62,511 bases of DNA from Isotricha intestinalis (taxonomy: Eukaryota; Ciliophora; Litostomatea; Vestibuliferida; Isotrichidae): NCBI GenBank assembly GCA_023807065.1, contig JAJJLU010003517.1, positions 1 to 62,511 on the forward strand, read 5' to 3'. Shown piece after piece: positions 50,901 to 60,466 of the stretch. The notes beneath the pieces were generated by a model that worked only from the letters and a program-made list of their open reading frames with translations, did no database searches and was not told the origin of the DNA. The translations under genes and the position numbers were made by a program. Position 1 is the first letter of the stretch. Each line of letters opens with the position of its first letter.

Positions 50901-53486
50901 TTAAGTTTACCAACAACAATAGGACAAACTCCTAGTCCAACATTAACTCCAACTCCAACTCCAACTCCAAAAATGAATGATTTTGAAACAATTAAACCTT
51001 ATGAACAAAATGAATTACCTGAAATTTTAAATGTTTCAAGAATGGAAAATCAAGATGAAGATTATAAAGAATTTAGTTCTAAAATTAAGAAATATAGAGA
51101 ATTATTTGAATCAGGAAAATTTGAAGAATTATGTGAATTTATTGATGAATGTAATTATGATAATAATTCTCAAGTTTTTAAATTTAATTTTACTTTTGAT
51201 AGAATTAAATTTGGTAATCAAAATATGGCATATATAATAAGATGTATTGATAATAAAAATGATGCTTCAAAAGATGATGAAGATTCTTTTGATGATCCTA
51301 AAATTAATAAATATAAAAAGGAAAAAGCAGATGCAATTAAACCTTTATATGAATTATTAAATCAAGAAAAAAGTTTAATTATTGCTCAACCTCATAATTT
51401 TTATACTTTATCTATTCAAAATCAAAATTTTCAAAATTTATTAGATTTATGTAGACAAGATATTAATAAAATGAGTATGGTTCATGGGCAAAAAAAAGAT
51501 GAAATTATGGATGATGAAAATGCTTCTCAAATTGGACAAACTGGATTTAATTCTGATTTAGTTAAAAAAGAAAGAATTGAAGAAATTAGAGCAAATTTAT
51601 TAACTAATATTTCAAATTTTTATACTTTAAAATATATTAAAAGCTCTGTTTTTCTTATTTCACTTTTTACTATTTTATATGGAATTATTTATTTAATTTT
51701 GTTTTATAAAATCTTTGATGATTTAAAAACTGTGAATAAATTAAATATTGAATTATTCCAAATTACTAATTGGTTAATTTCTTTAATTGGAGGTTTAGTT
51801 TCTTTAAGAACTCTTCATAAAAAAACTGAATATAATTTAACATATTCTTTTAATTCTTTTATTAATAATAATGAAGAATATTTTAGTTATTTAAAATCTC
51901 AATGTTATTCATTATATAATAATATTACATATTATTTCGGAGAATTCGAACATAAAATAGGAAAATATTTGGATAAGGAAAATACTTTAAATTTATTTTG
52001 GGATAGTGAAAAAATGAATTATTATTATCATGAATTAAATGATAAAGGACTTTTTCCTTCACTTTTGGGTCAAACAATGAGTGATATAAATTCACTTTTA
52101 TTAAATCAAAATTTTAATTTAAATAACATAGTTTTAGATGAAAATACAAAAAATTATATTGATTATATTTCATATATTGCAATTGAAAATACTTATGATA
52201 ATTTAATTCCAAATTTATTTTTAAAAATTCTTAAAATTCCAAATTTACTTCAAAGTTTTAATGGATCTTCAAGAAATATATTATTTGTGTTTTTATTAAT
52301 TTATGCTTTATTAATGGTTATTTTCTGTATTTTTTATTCAGTTTTATTGTATATTTCAAATTTAAATATGGGAGAAGGATTAGAAAAAATTTTAAAAATT
52401 AAACTAGAAAAAATTGATGAAACAATAAAAAAAATAGAAGGATTTAATATATCCTTAAGAAATTATTTTCTAAAAGATTTAGAAAATGCTTCAACAAAAG
52501 AAGGAAATAATGATAAATTAATAGATCCATCATCACAAATACAAAAAGGTTCAAATAATACAAATGAAGAACAATCACAAATAAGAACAACTTCGACTTT
52601 AAATCTAAGTGGTTTTGCTTCAGATTCAAAAAAAACAATTCCATTAAAAGTTTTAACTTCTGCATATTTACAAACTGGAATGTTATTTTGTATTTTATGT
52701 GCTTTTTTAATTCCAATATATTTAATTACCAATTCAATGGTGACTTCTACTAATAAATTAATTAATGTTGAAAATTATATTTTTGGTAAAATTATTATGG
52801 CAGGAGCATCGACTTTAAAAATTAAATGCTTATTGAGTGAATGTAATAATACTAATCAATTAAATTATAGTGAATTAGTAAATCTAAATAACATTCAAAA
52901 AATTATTCAAGGAATAAGTTTATTTAAAGAATTAAACGTTTATTATAATGATTATTATTTATTAAATGCATGTAAAGCTGTTTATTTAGAAGATTCAGAA
53001 AAATATCAAAATTGTTTAGAAAATGAATTAGTAAAAAGTGCAAATAATACTGATAGTTTATTAAAATTAGTTGAAGAAACTGTTGATGATTTGATTAAAG
53101 ATATTAATTTATATTCTGAATTAAATTATATTTTAATTAATGGGGAAAAAGTTGAATTCAAATATTATTATTTATATGAATCTACATCTTTTAATAATTT
53201 AGAAACTATATATTATAATTATGTAGCTCCAGTATCTGATAATTTTGCTAAAATTTGTTCTTTATCTTTATTACATTTTTTAAAAAATAAAAGAAATTCT
53301 GTTGTTTTTTTGGCTATTATTTTCTTTATTATGGTTTTATTTCAATGTACTTATATTGCTTTTTGTTTTATTAAGAAATTAATTTATTTACTTGGAGTTT
53401 CAAGGTGCATTGTAAAAATAATTCCCTCAAATGTTATAAATAGTACTCAGGAATTAGAAAATTGGATTGAAGAAAATAAAACTTAA
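47979..53486 (+). CDS. Large PAS-domain membrane protein (TmcB-like), copy A
   Basis: The 1835-residue protein starts MSKELILFKKDSLS and has a block of about seven or eight membrane spans (residues 45-330), a Cys/His motif HSVECPNPNCFAKTKE followed by WSDRSKPNID, a helical region, then a PAS domain at about 610-760 (MIFNKETGIIIANGDKGKEG, GMNINILMPKIY, TFGKDRENTIVMIQI). A long disordered acidic linker includes a Thr-Pro repeat (TPTPTPTP-like, near 50945). Four more spans lie in the C-terminal 650 residues. This is the layout of the 'tiny macrocysts protein B' family of ciliates and related protists, thought to be sensory. No kinase or cyclase domain is attached. Its paralogue is at 55048-60303 in opposite orientation. 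Stop TAA. Confidence 0.82.
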   Translation: MSKELILFKKDSLSFNEKFFILMDILITNQPASRTECVIFFSISYLQMISGFFAKQIGVFNNESSSDKLLFYLEKIIRLIDLIVDKYSEFKFIISALLSILILFIIFCFIVCSKIHENSFYSYNEKIINYFIKCFVFIGFNIILDLVFANFCFGENETNPYFKGVSCSINEHVFIIILSLLLFIVSVVLIFFLQCFYCDSFYLSTSYFSRISCNYEIYNSLNCIFYSIFLIQSKYLSKEIFLLYNMIISILFLRFYLKHYLYYDSITNSLVGLFHILYVWTSLFCLIFAYINFYEKGIIYLTSSVIISYFYYSLKNRIEEKIFLDTPFYKITNKSHFLYYIKNLIDKINNVNENPEKKAILAGIIHMHSVECPNPNCFAKTKEKIYLPITNQWSDRSKPNIDDNVFLINFVIIVMSYFIDQNYYSPDLIINLSFYYLEIIGNYCLSMFFYKKVKKMKLTFQEKFSLERLKIKISNALIEKLKSPLEECTSIKDLDTTIYFKYSDLSDKFIDEISNDINLSLEFWKIFQKAHIDSKTQIDFNKIFFLTNRIRITKDRIEKLWNKLISIYSGVNDLFILYSDYVEQINDDDLKKRDLESLKRKNENFSEQLSQNYYSMIFNKETGIIIANGDKGKEGIIEKANLQIEKIFKYKYDELKGMNINILMPKIYSKIHTDFMKRYYEIGEKITIDKKDLKTFGKDRENTIVMIQIIVKLFPILNENVYFIGIIAKENIDDIIFIDSKFNIQGTSSKIMKILNLDNNLLFQENDIPFYVICKQFINFHKIFLQGKKQNEKESQTKKSNSLLIETSSHVNDISESNNESILSKSVNNKNEIKDKEKEKEKELQENVEINENIELEYEILLPEFLINYSESSKIGNLNEKDTQIIQQDSYLDPRNDELNNNETIDEFGENDLLVNEEEKNFNDNENSTEEIEKGKNKIKTKGNVVSNLLNNVSHKRLRISFTPQPTSLSKNINLSLPTTIGQTPSPTLTPTPTPTPKMNDFETIKPYEQNELPEILNVSRMENQDEDYKEFSSKIKKYRELFESGKFEELCEFIDECNYDNNSQVFKFNFTFDRIKFGNQNMAYIIRCIDNKNDASKDDEDSFDDPKINKYKKEKADAIKPLYELLNQEKSLIIAQPHNFYTLSIQNQNFQNLLDLCRQDINKMSMVHGQKKDEIMDDENASQIGQTGFNSDLVKKERIEEIRANLLTNISNFYTLKYIKSSVFLISLFTILYGIIYLILFYKIFDDLKTVNKLNIELFQITNWLISLIGGLVSLRTLHKKTEYNLTYSFNSFINNNEEYFSYLKSQCYSLYNNITYYFGEFEHKIGKYLDKENTLNLFWDSEKMNYYYHELNDKGLFPSLLGQTMSDINSLLLNQNFNLNNIVLDENTKNYIDYISYIAIENTYDNLIPNLFLKILKIPNLLQSFNGSSRNILFVFLLIYALLMVIFCIFYSVLLYISNLNMGEGLEKILKIKLEKIDETIKKIEGFNISLRNYFLKDLENASTKEGNNDKLIDPSSQIQKGSNNTNEEQSQIRTTSTLNLSGFASDSKKTIPLKVLTSAYLQTGMLFCILCAFLIPIYLITNSMVTSTNKLINVENYIFGKIIMAGASTLKIKCLLSECNNTNQLNYSELVNLNNIQKIIQGISLFKELNVYYNDYYLLNACKAVYLEDSEKYQNCLENELVKSANNTDSLLKLVEETVDDLIKDINLYSELNYILINGEKVEFKYYYLYESTSFNNLETIYYNYVAPVSDNFAKICSLSLLHFLKNKRNSVVFLAIIFFIMVLFQCTYIAFCFIKKLIYLLGVSRCIVKIIPSNVINSTQELENWIEENKT

Positions 53487-53630
53487 ATATTTTATAATTC
53501 AAATAATAAATTATTTTTATTGCATTCTATAATTAAATATTAAATAAATAAATTTAAAAGTATAATGATAAAATATATTTCATTTATAGATTTATATATT
53601 ATAATAATTTATATAATCTATTTTTAAAAT

Positions 53631-54911
53631 CTATTTCTCACAAATTAAACTAATTGCTTTATATAAATCTAAATAATTTAGATTATATATAGAACAAAAA
53701 TTAGAAAATATAGAAAGAAATTCTATATCTCTTTCGTCAATTCCACATTTTTCTCTATAAATTTCATTTGAAAATCGTAAACAATTAAAATCTGTTTTTA
53801 TTTCATTTTTATTTTCTTTATTTAGTGAATGAATGATAAAGGTAAATTTTTCAAATCTTTTTTTTGTCTCTTGTGATAATTGTAATTCTTTTTGATATTC
53901 TATTAAAGCATTAATATTATTTGTTCTTGAAGCTTTAATTTCTAAATATGCTAATTTTACATTTGTAGATTTAATTCTTTTTATTTTTTGATTTAATTTA
54001 GATTGATTAAAATTTTTCATAATACTCATTAAATTTATTTCTTTTATTTTATATCCAAGGAAAAAATTTCTGATATTTTCATTCCCTAAATTTTTATTTC
54101 CAAATTCCATAACATGTGATTTTTTAGTTAATCTTTTAGTTTCTAAAAAACTTTGATGAAAAGTAAATGTAGCATTATATAAATTTAGATTTAAAATATT
54201 AAATAAATGATAGGTAAATTCATCACCTAAACAACTTCCAATAGATACTCCATTAACAATATCATTAGGATAACAAAAATAAGCATAAGAAGATTCATTT
54301 GAATTTGCAGCTGTAACACTATAAATATTTAAATTATTAGGTAAAGATTTAAACATTGAACCTGAATGACAAGCTTCAAGATAATATATTAATTTATTAA
54401 ACATTTTTTTTTCTTTCATTTTAACAAAAGTTTCTTGTAATTTATCAGCATATAAAAATTTAAAATCTGGAAAAATAATAAATCCTTCTGAACCATGATC
54501 TGAAAAATATAAAAATATATTATCTTCTGAATTTGTTTCCAAAACTTTTTTTGATTTTTCTGTTTTATTACCTAATAAAACATTAATATAATTTTCAATA
54601 TTAACTTCATTTTCTCTATAATCTATTTTAATATTTTCATAATAATTGTGGCCAGTTTGATCGTTGAAAACTTTTCCTTTGAAAGGATTATGTATATTAT
54701 TAACAATATCATCATAAGCAAATAATATAATATTTTCTTTCTCAAATCCTAAAGTAAGTAATATATGATATAAATGAAAAACGTCTGCTTGATGGCGATA
54801 ATTAATATAATTATTTGAACCTGCTACTAAAACTGCATAATTTTTTCCTTTTTTTTCCAAAGAAATTATTTGATTTATCATAAAAATAAAAAGAAAATTG
54901 TGGAATTTCAT
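53631..54911 (-). CDS. Legumain-type cysteine protease (peptidase family C13)
   Basis: The 426-residue protein begins with a hydrophobic signal peptide (residues 3-17), so it enters the secretory or lysosomal/digestive route. The C13 domain is complete: NYAVLVAGSNNYINYRHQAD near the mature start, YDDIVNNIHNPFKG, the catalytic His139 in YFSDHGSEG and the nucleophile Cys181 in YYLEACHSGSMF, then VTAANSNESSYAYFCYP. E-A-C-x-S-G-S-M is the legumain form (asparaginyl endopeptidase); the GPI-transamidase subunit GPI8 has a different motif and a C-terminal anchor, neither seen here. The C-terminal part (about 300-426) is a helical prodomain-like region with paired Cys residues. It is convergent with PAS copy A (144 bp) and sits upstream-to-downstream of copy B on the same strand. 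Stop TAG. Confidence 0.9.
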   Translation of the reverse strand: MKFHNFLFIFMINQIISLEKKGKNYAVLVAGSNNYINYRHQADVFHLYHILLTLGFEKENIILFAYDDIVNNIHNPFKGKVFNDQTGHNYYENIKIDYRENEVNIENYINVLLGNKTEKSKKVLETNSEDNIFLYFSDHGSEGFIIFPDFKFLYADKLQETFVKMKEKKMFNKLIYYLEACHSGSMFKSLPNNLNIYSVTAANSNESSYAYFCYPNDIVNGVSIGSCLGDEFTYHLFNILNLNLYNATFTFHQSFLETKRLTKKSHVMEFGNKNLGNENIRNFFLGYKIKEINLMSIMKNFNQSKLNQKIKRIKSTNVKLAYLEIKASRTNNINALIEYQKELQLSQETKKRFEKFTFIIHSLNKENKNEIKTDFNCLRFSNEIYREKCGIDERDIEFLSIFSNFCSIYNLNYLDLYKAISLICEK

Positions 54912-55047
54912 TTTTGTGTTTTTATTTGTTGGTCTGATAATTTATAATTAAGTTTTTAAATTTATAAAATATTATATTAAATATAATGATTATATTATAT
55001 TTATTAAAATTAGTATTTAAATTTTAATAATACATAAATGATTTAAA

Positions 55048-58000
55048 TTAAGATTCATTATTTATTGATTCTAACCAATTTTCTAAATCTTGATTTGATG
55101 AAATGATAATACTTGGAGTTATTCTAAATATATTTTTTGAAATTTTAATGGAATACTCTAATTTTTTTATAAATACCATAATAACAAAGAAAAAGAAAGC
55201 AACAATAACAACAAGAAAAACACTGATAACAGAAATTGCAATATTATATTCATTCTTTACAAAATTATTCAAAGCATCGATAATAATATTATTCATTTTT
55301 TTAACAACAGGAACAATATAATTAAAAAATCCTTCTTCCATTTTTCTATAAGTATCTGAAGCAAAGAGATCAAAAGAAGAATAACTTGGATTTTGTAATA
55401 GATTATTTTGATGTTCACCTAATAAATTATTTATACATTCTTTAACATAATCTAAAAATGAATTAGTATTATTAATTAATTTAACCATAGAATTTTTTAA
55501 ACAATTCTCATATCTTTCATCTTCTAAATCAAAAATAGCAGCACATGCATCTTTTAAAAAATATTCATTATAAAATATATCTAAAGTTGGAAATTTATTA
55601 AATGAATGATATAAAGTATAAGATAATTCCTCATCAAGAAAAGAATCACAATCTAAAGTATTATTAACATTACACTGTGCTAATATACATTTTATATTTA
55701 CTGTCGAACAAGAAACAGATAAAAATTTACCAAATAAATATGTTTGAATTTTTATCATTGAAGCATTACTTTTAATGGCACTTTGAGATATATAATATAA
55801 AAGAAAATTTACTACTACACATACAAAGAAAATTAAAGGAAAATGAATATAATTTGTGTTTAATATAATTAATTGTTTATGTTTTTTCATTTCTAAACTA
55901 AAATCACTATTAACCTTTCTTAATTGATTATTTTGTGATAAAGTTTGACTTGGTTGATTACTATTTATCACAGTATTATTTTGTTCAAAAAAATTATCAT
56001 TCATTGATAATAAAATTTCATTCCTTTTTTTATAATGTTCTGAAAAATTTTTTATTTTCTGTATCATAATTTCAATATTTTCTTGAGATATTTTTTCAAT
56101 TTTTAAAAACCCAAAAGCAATATATTTATTAGTCCTATATAAAATTATGATATAAATAATTTCTAAAATAAAAATGAAAATTATAAAAACAATCATCGAA
56201 AGATAAACATTATTAATTTTTTCATTGTTATATTTAATAAGTAATCCCATAATATCTGGAACTTTTTCTAATCCATTAGGAATAGCAAAATCAACAGGAT
56301 TTTCAATAGCTCCGAAACTAATATATCTAAATTCTAATTTATCATTATTAGTCAGAGTATTATTATTTAAATTAAAAAATTTTAAAGTTAAAAAAGATTG
56401 ACTTATAGTTAAAGTATTCATTAAAGTTTGAATATAACTTTCACTATCATCTTCTGGAAAAGCAACAATATAATTTTCTGGTATTTGATTCCATAAATCA
56501 ACATTATATTTATTTGCAGCATGAGTAATATTTCCTTCAAAATTATTTATCATTTCATAACTTTCTGATATCCAATTAATTGCTTTTTCTTGTAATAGCT
56601 TAAAATATAAATGTTCATCTATGAATGTATTCATTGTGTTATTTTTCAAATTATCATCAAAATAAAAATTATATAATGTTTTTAATGATATGATTATTGA
56701 AGTTGTTCCTGTTATTCTTAAATTAATAAAGAATATATTACTATTTAATAATGTTATTAATTTTAAACCTGAGTGTATTTTTTTTACTATGCGGAAAAAG
56801 ACTGCAGAAAAAACTGAAGAACCTAATACAAGTAAAATCATAATAAAAATTAAATTATAGATATATGATATTTTTTTTTTTGTAGTTAAAACATTTTCTT
56901 TCATCTCAAATATTCTATTTATTTTTGATAAATCTGAATTATAACTAGTAGCTGCAGTTTGAGAAGAATTTTCATCATCCATTACAGAATTATGTTTTTT
57001 TTTACCATGAATTCTAGAAAATTTTTTCATATAATCTTTATACACTTTAAACATTTTTTGCATTTGATTATCTATAAAAAAATAATTTCCAAATTCAGTA
57101 ATATTTTCTTCGATATTTTTTTTCTCAATTTCACCAATTTTATACATTGTTTGAAGAGAAGTTAATTTATCTTTATCAGAAATTATTTTTACTCCGAAAT
57201 TTAAACCTTCACTAACAGAAGAAGAATAACCTAAACCATGTTCATTTTTATTATCAACACATCTTATAATAAAACAAACTTTATTTTGATTATAATTATA
57301 TTTCTTAAAAGTAAAATTAAATTTATATGTAATACACTCTTCCTTTGTATCTGAATCAATAATTTCTTCTAATTTAGAAAAATGACCATTAACAAATAAA
57401 TTTTTATAAACTTTTAATTTATTTAAAAAAATTAATTCTTCATTATTAATTTGAATTTGAGAACCTTTATTTCCATAATTAACTTCATTTTTTATAGTAG
57501 AATTAACTGTATCATTATGAGGAGTAAATTTTTCAAAAAGTTTAGGAGTTGAAAAGGGAGTTTGAAAATTATTATTTATTAAATGAGCACTTCCTCTTTT
57601 TTTTATTATTGGAAAAACTGGACTTTGAATTAAAGGAGTGATTTCTTCATTAACTATTGTAGTTGATGTTATACCATTATTTGATGTATCATTTTCAATT
57701 GAACTATTTCTATGATTAAATTCTATATTTCCTTCTATATCTGAGAAATAATGATATAAATTTTCTTTTTTGGATATTTTTTCATATTTTAATATAAAAC
57801 TTGGAATTTTTATCTCATATTCTAATTCTATATTTTCATTTATTTCTATATTTATATCCTTCTTTTTTATTTCATTTGATGAATCTATATCTAATTCTTG
57901 TTGAGATAAATTTAAATCTAATGAATTATTTTCTTTATCTTCTTTATTTTCTTTCATGAATGTTTTATAAAAATGAATAAAATTTTTACATATCATATAA

Positions 58001-60303
58001 AAAGGAATATTATAATTCATGAAGAAATATTTATTTGATATTTGAAATTTTTCTGTTAATTTTTTACTCATTCCTTGAATTATAAAGTTTGAATCTATAA
58101 AAATTAAATCATCTACTTTTTCAGGGATTATCATTGCTAAAAAATAAACACTTTGATTTAATACAGGAAATATTTTTAAATTTATTTTAATTAATATTAT
58201 GGAATTATTTTTATCTTTACCAAAAGTATGATGGCCTTTATAATTTAATAAATATTTTTTTCCAACTTTAATATATTCCTTCATAAATTTATGATGCTCT
58301 TTTTCAAAAATTTTTGGCATTAAAAGTGAAATATTCATTCCTCTCATTTCATCAAAAGTAAATTTAAATATTTTTTCAAAAGAATGATTTACTTTTTCAA
58401 TTAAACCTTCTTTTCCATAATCACCATTACAAATTATAATTCCTGTTTCTTTATTAAACATCATATTATAAAAATTTTGATGGATATGTTCTGTTAAATT
58501 CTCTGTTTTCCTTTTAATACTTTCTAAATTTATTTTTAAAAAAGAATCATCATTTATTTGTTCTACATAATCAATATAAAAATCAAATACTTCATTCATT
58601 CCTGAATAAATTGAAAATAATTTTTTCCATAAATTTTCAATTTCAATCTTACATATCATTATTTTTTCAGTTAATTTAAAAACTTCATTATAATCTATAA
58701 AAGATTTATTTTCACGATGAGAAAATTTTCCCCAAAATTTTTTTAAAAGGTCTAAATCTTTAAAAATTAAACTATAAAATTGCTCTTTATAATATTCATA
58801 ACTATAATAATGAGAAGGATTTAATTCATCTAAATTTTCACATATTTCATTTTCATATTTTAATTTTTCTATTAATTTTCTTGAAATTGCTATTTCTAAT
58901 CTTTTTAAAAAAAATTTTTCTTGAATAGTTAATTTCATTTTTTTAACTTTATGAAAAAAGTAAATACTTTGAATAATATTACCAATAAAATTTAAATAAT
59001 AATATGATAAATTTATGAGAAATTCTGAATTAAATAAATTAATGGAAAGAAAATAATCATTAACATCAATTAAAAAATGAGAAAGAAATACATCATCTAA
59101 AATAAAAGGCTTAGTCCTATCAGACCATTTTTCTGTTTTTGGTAAAAACAATTGTTCTTTTTTTTTAACAATGCAATTTTTATTAGGACATTCAATAACA
59201 TGCAATTGAATAATTCCTGTTAAAGTTGATTTTAATTCTGTATCTTGAGAATCATAATTTATCATATATACTAATTTCCTAAAATAATAAAGTAAATGAT
59301 CAATATTTTTAATTGTATAATATGGTTTATTATAAAATAATACATTATCAAAATATTTTTTAAAATTTAAAAATGTAAATGAAAGAATTATTGATGTTAT
59401 TAACCAAACTAATCCTTTTTCTGAAACATCAACATATTTAAATATTAAACAAAAAAGTGTAGTCCAAATATATATTATGTGAAAAATTCCACATATTAAA
59501 TTTGTAATTCTTTCATAATAAATTATTTTTTTAATAAAATAAATTAAAAAACTAATTGAAATTATTAAATTTGTAAAAAGAAAAACTTCAATTGTTAAAT
59601 GATTAATTATTGAAAACATTAATGATAAAAGAATACAATTTAAAACAAGATAAATATTATAATAAGTACAAGTTTGAGCATAATAATTCATAGACAGATA
59701 AAAAGAATCATTATAAAAATGAAGAATAAAAATAATTACAAAAACAATATAAATTGTAGTAATTAAAGATATTATAAAAGTAAATTTATTATCTTGTATT
59801 GAACATGAATATCCTTTTATATAATCATTATATTTTGATTTAAAGCATATTAAATGTGTAAAAAAATCAAGAGAAATATTATAAAAAATGAAGATAAAAC
59901 ATTTCAACAATAAATTCAATAAAAAATGTATAAAATGATAAAGAGAATTTTTTTTTGTTTTATAAAACACAAAGAAAGCAAATAATGTTAAAAAAAGCAT
60001 AAAAATTGGAATTATATATATTATTTTTACATAATATGATTTATGATTTGAAATTATACCAACTATTCTAAAAACTTTATAAAAATATAATAATATTTTA
60101 TCTGATAGATTTTCATCTGGATTAAATACTTTTATTCTAGTATCAAAAAAAACAGAAATAATTTGAATATAAAAAATTAAGAATAAACAAATTTGTTCAA
60201 TTCGAGTTCCTGATTTATTTGATACAAGTAAATCCATAAAAAAATAAAATCGTTCTTCAATTGAAATATTATTATCTTCAAATAATATGATTTCTTCTGT
60301 CAT
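55048..60303 (-). CDS. Large PAS-domain membrane protein (TmcB-like), copy B
   Basis: The 1751-residue paralogue of the gene at 47979 shows the same order of parts: start MTEEIILFEDNNIS, N-terminal membrane spans, HVIECPNKNCIVKKKE followed by WSDRTKPFI, a PAS domain (MMFNKETGIIICNGDYGKEG, GMNISLLMPKIF, TFGKDKNNSIILIKI) and C-terminal spans ending VVKKMNNIIID...IIIFVVIMVF-like hydrophobic helices. The tail NQDLENWLESINNES corresponds to TQELENWIEENKT of copy A. The acidic linker is shorter and lacks the Thr-Pro repeat. Conservation is strong at block level and low in linkers, so the pair is not recent. A sensory role is inferred from PAS and topology only. Stop TAA. Confidence 0.82.
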   Translation of the reverse strand: MTEEIILFEDNNISIEERFYFFMDLLVSNKSGTRIEQICLFLIFYIQIISVFFDTRIKVFNPDENLSDKILLYFYKVFRIVGIISNHKSYYVKIIYIIPIFMLFLTLFAFFVFYKTKKNSLYHFIHFLLNLLLKCFIFIFYNISLDFFTHLICFKSKYNDYIKGYSCSIQDNKFTFIISLITTIYIVFVIIFILHFYNDSFYLSMNYYAQTCTYYNIYLVLNCILLSLMFSIINHLTIEVFLFTNLIISISFLIYFIKKIIYYERITNLICGIFHIIYIWTTLFCLIFKYVDVSEKGLVWLITSIILSFTFLNFKKYFDNVLFYNKPYYTIKNIDHLLYYFRKLVYMINYDSQDTELKSTLTGIIQLHVIECPNKNCIVKKKEQLFLPKTEKWSDRTKPFILDDVFLSHFLIDVNDYFLSINLFNSEFLINLSYYYLNFIGNIIQSIYFFHKVKKMKLTIQEKFFLKRLEIAISRKLIEKLKYENEICENLDELNPSHYYSYEYYKEQFYSLIFKDLDLLKKFWGKFSHRENKSFIDYNEVFKLTEKIMICKIEIENLWKKLFSIYSGMNEVFDFYIDYVEQINDDSFLKINLESIKRKTENLTEHIHQNFYNMMFNKETGIIICNGDYGKEGLIEKVNHSFEKIFKFTFDEMRGMNISLLMPKIFEKEHHKFMKEYIKVGKKYLLNYKGHHTFGKDKNNSIILIKINLKIFPVLNQSVYFLAMIIPEKVDDLIFIDSNFIIQGMSKKLTEKFQISNKYFFMNYNIPFYMICKNFIHFYKTFMKENKEDKENNSLDLNLSQQELDIDSSNEIKKKDINIEINENIELEYEIKIPSFILKYEKISKKENLYHYFSDIEGNIEFNHRNSSIENDTSNNGITSTTIVNEEITPLIQSPVFPIIKKRGSAHLINNNFQTPFSTPKLFEKFTPHNDTVNSTIKNEVNYGNKGSQIQINNEELIFLNKLKVYKNLFVNGHFSKLEEIIDSDTKEECITYKFNFTFKKYNYNQNKVCFIIRCVDNKNEHGLGYSSSVSEGLNFGVKIISDKDKLTSLQTMYKIGEIEKKNIEENITEFGNYFFIDNQMQKMFKVYKDYMKKFSRIHGKKKHNSVMDDENSSQTAATSYNSDLSKINRIFEMKENVLTTKKKISYIYNLIFIMILLVLGSSVFSAVFFRIVKKIHSGLKLITLLNSNIFFINLRITGTTSIIISLKTLYNFYFDDNLKNNTMNTFIDEHLYFKLLQEKAINWISESYEMINNFEGNITHAANKYNVDLWNQIPENYIVAFPEDDSESYIQTLMNTLTISQSFLTLKFFNLNNNTLTNNDKLEFRYISFGAIENPVDFAIPNGLEKVPDIMGLLIKYNNEKINNVYLSMIVFIIFIFILEIIYIIILYRTNKYIAFGFLKIEKISQENIEIMIQKIKNFSEHYKKRNEILLSMNDNFFEQNNTVINSNQPSQTLSQNNQLRKVNSDFSLEMKKHKQLIILNTNYIHFPLIFFVCVVVNFLLYYISQSAIKSNASMIKIQTYLFGKFLSVSCSTVNIKCILAQCNVNNTLDCDSFLDEELSYTLYHSFNKFPTLDIFYNEYFLKDACAAIFDLEDERYENCLKNSMVKLINNTNSFLDYVKECINNLLGEHQNNLLQNPSYSSFDLFASDTYRKMEEGFFNYIVPVVKKMNNIIIDALNNFVKNEYNIAISVISVFLVVIVAFFFFVIMVFIKKLEYSIKISKNIFRITPSIIISSNQDLENWLESINNES

Positions 60304-60466
60304 TCAGCTATTTATTTTATTTAATTTTTTTATTTTTTTTTTAAAATTATTTTATTAAAATATCAAGCATTTAAAAGAAAAAGAATGATTAATAATTTTA
60401 TTAATATTGATATTAAATAAATAAAATTTAGTTTTATCAAAAAATAAATATTTAATAATATTTATT

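Noticed and set aside
53631..54911. GPI8 subunit of GPI transamidase.
   Set aside because: The nucleophile context EACHSGSM and the VTAANSNESSYA block are of legumain type, and no C-terminal membrane anchor is seen.
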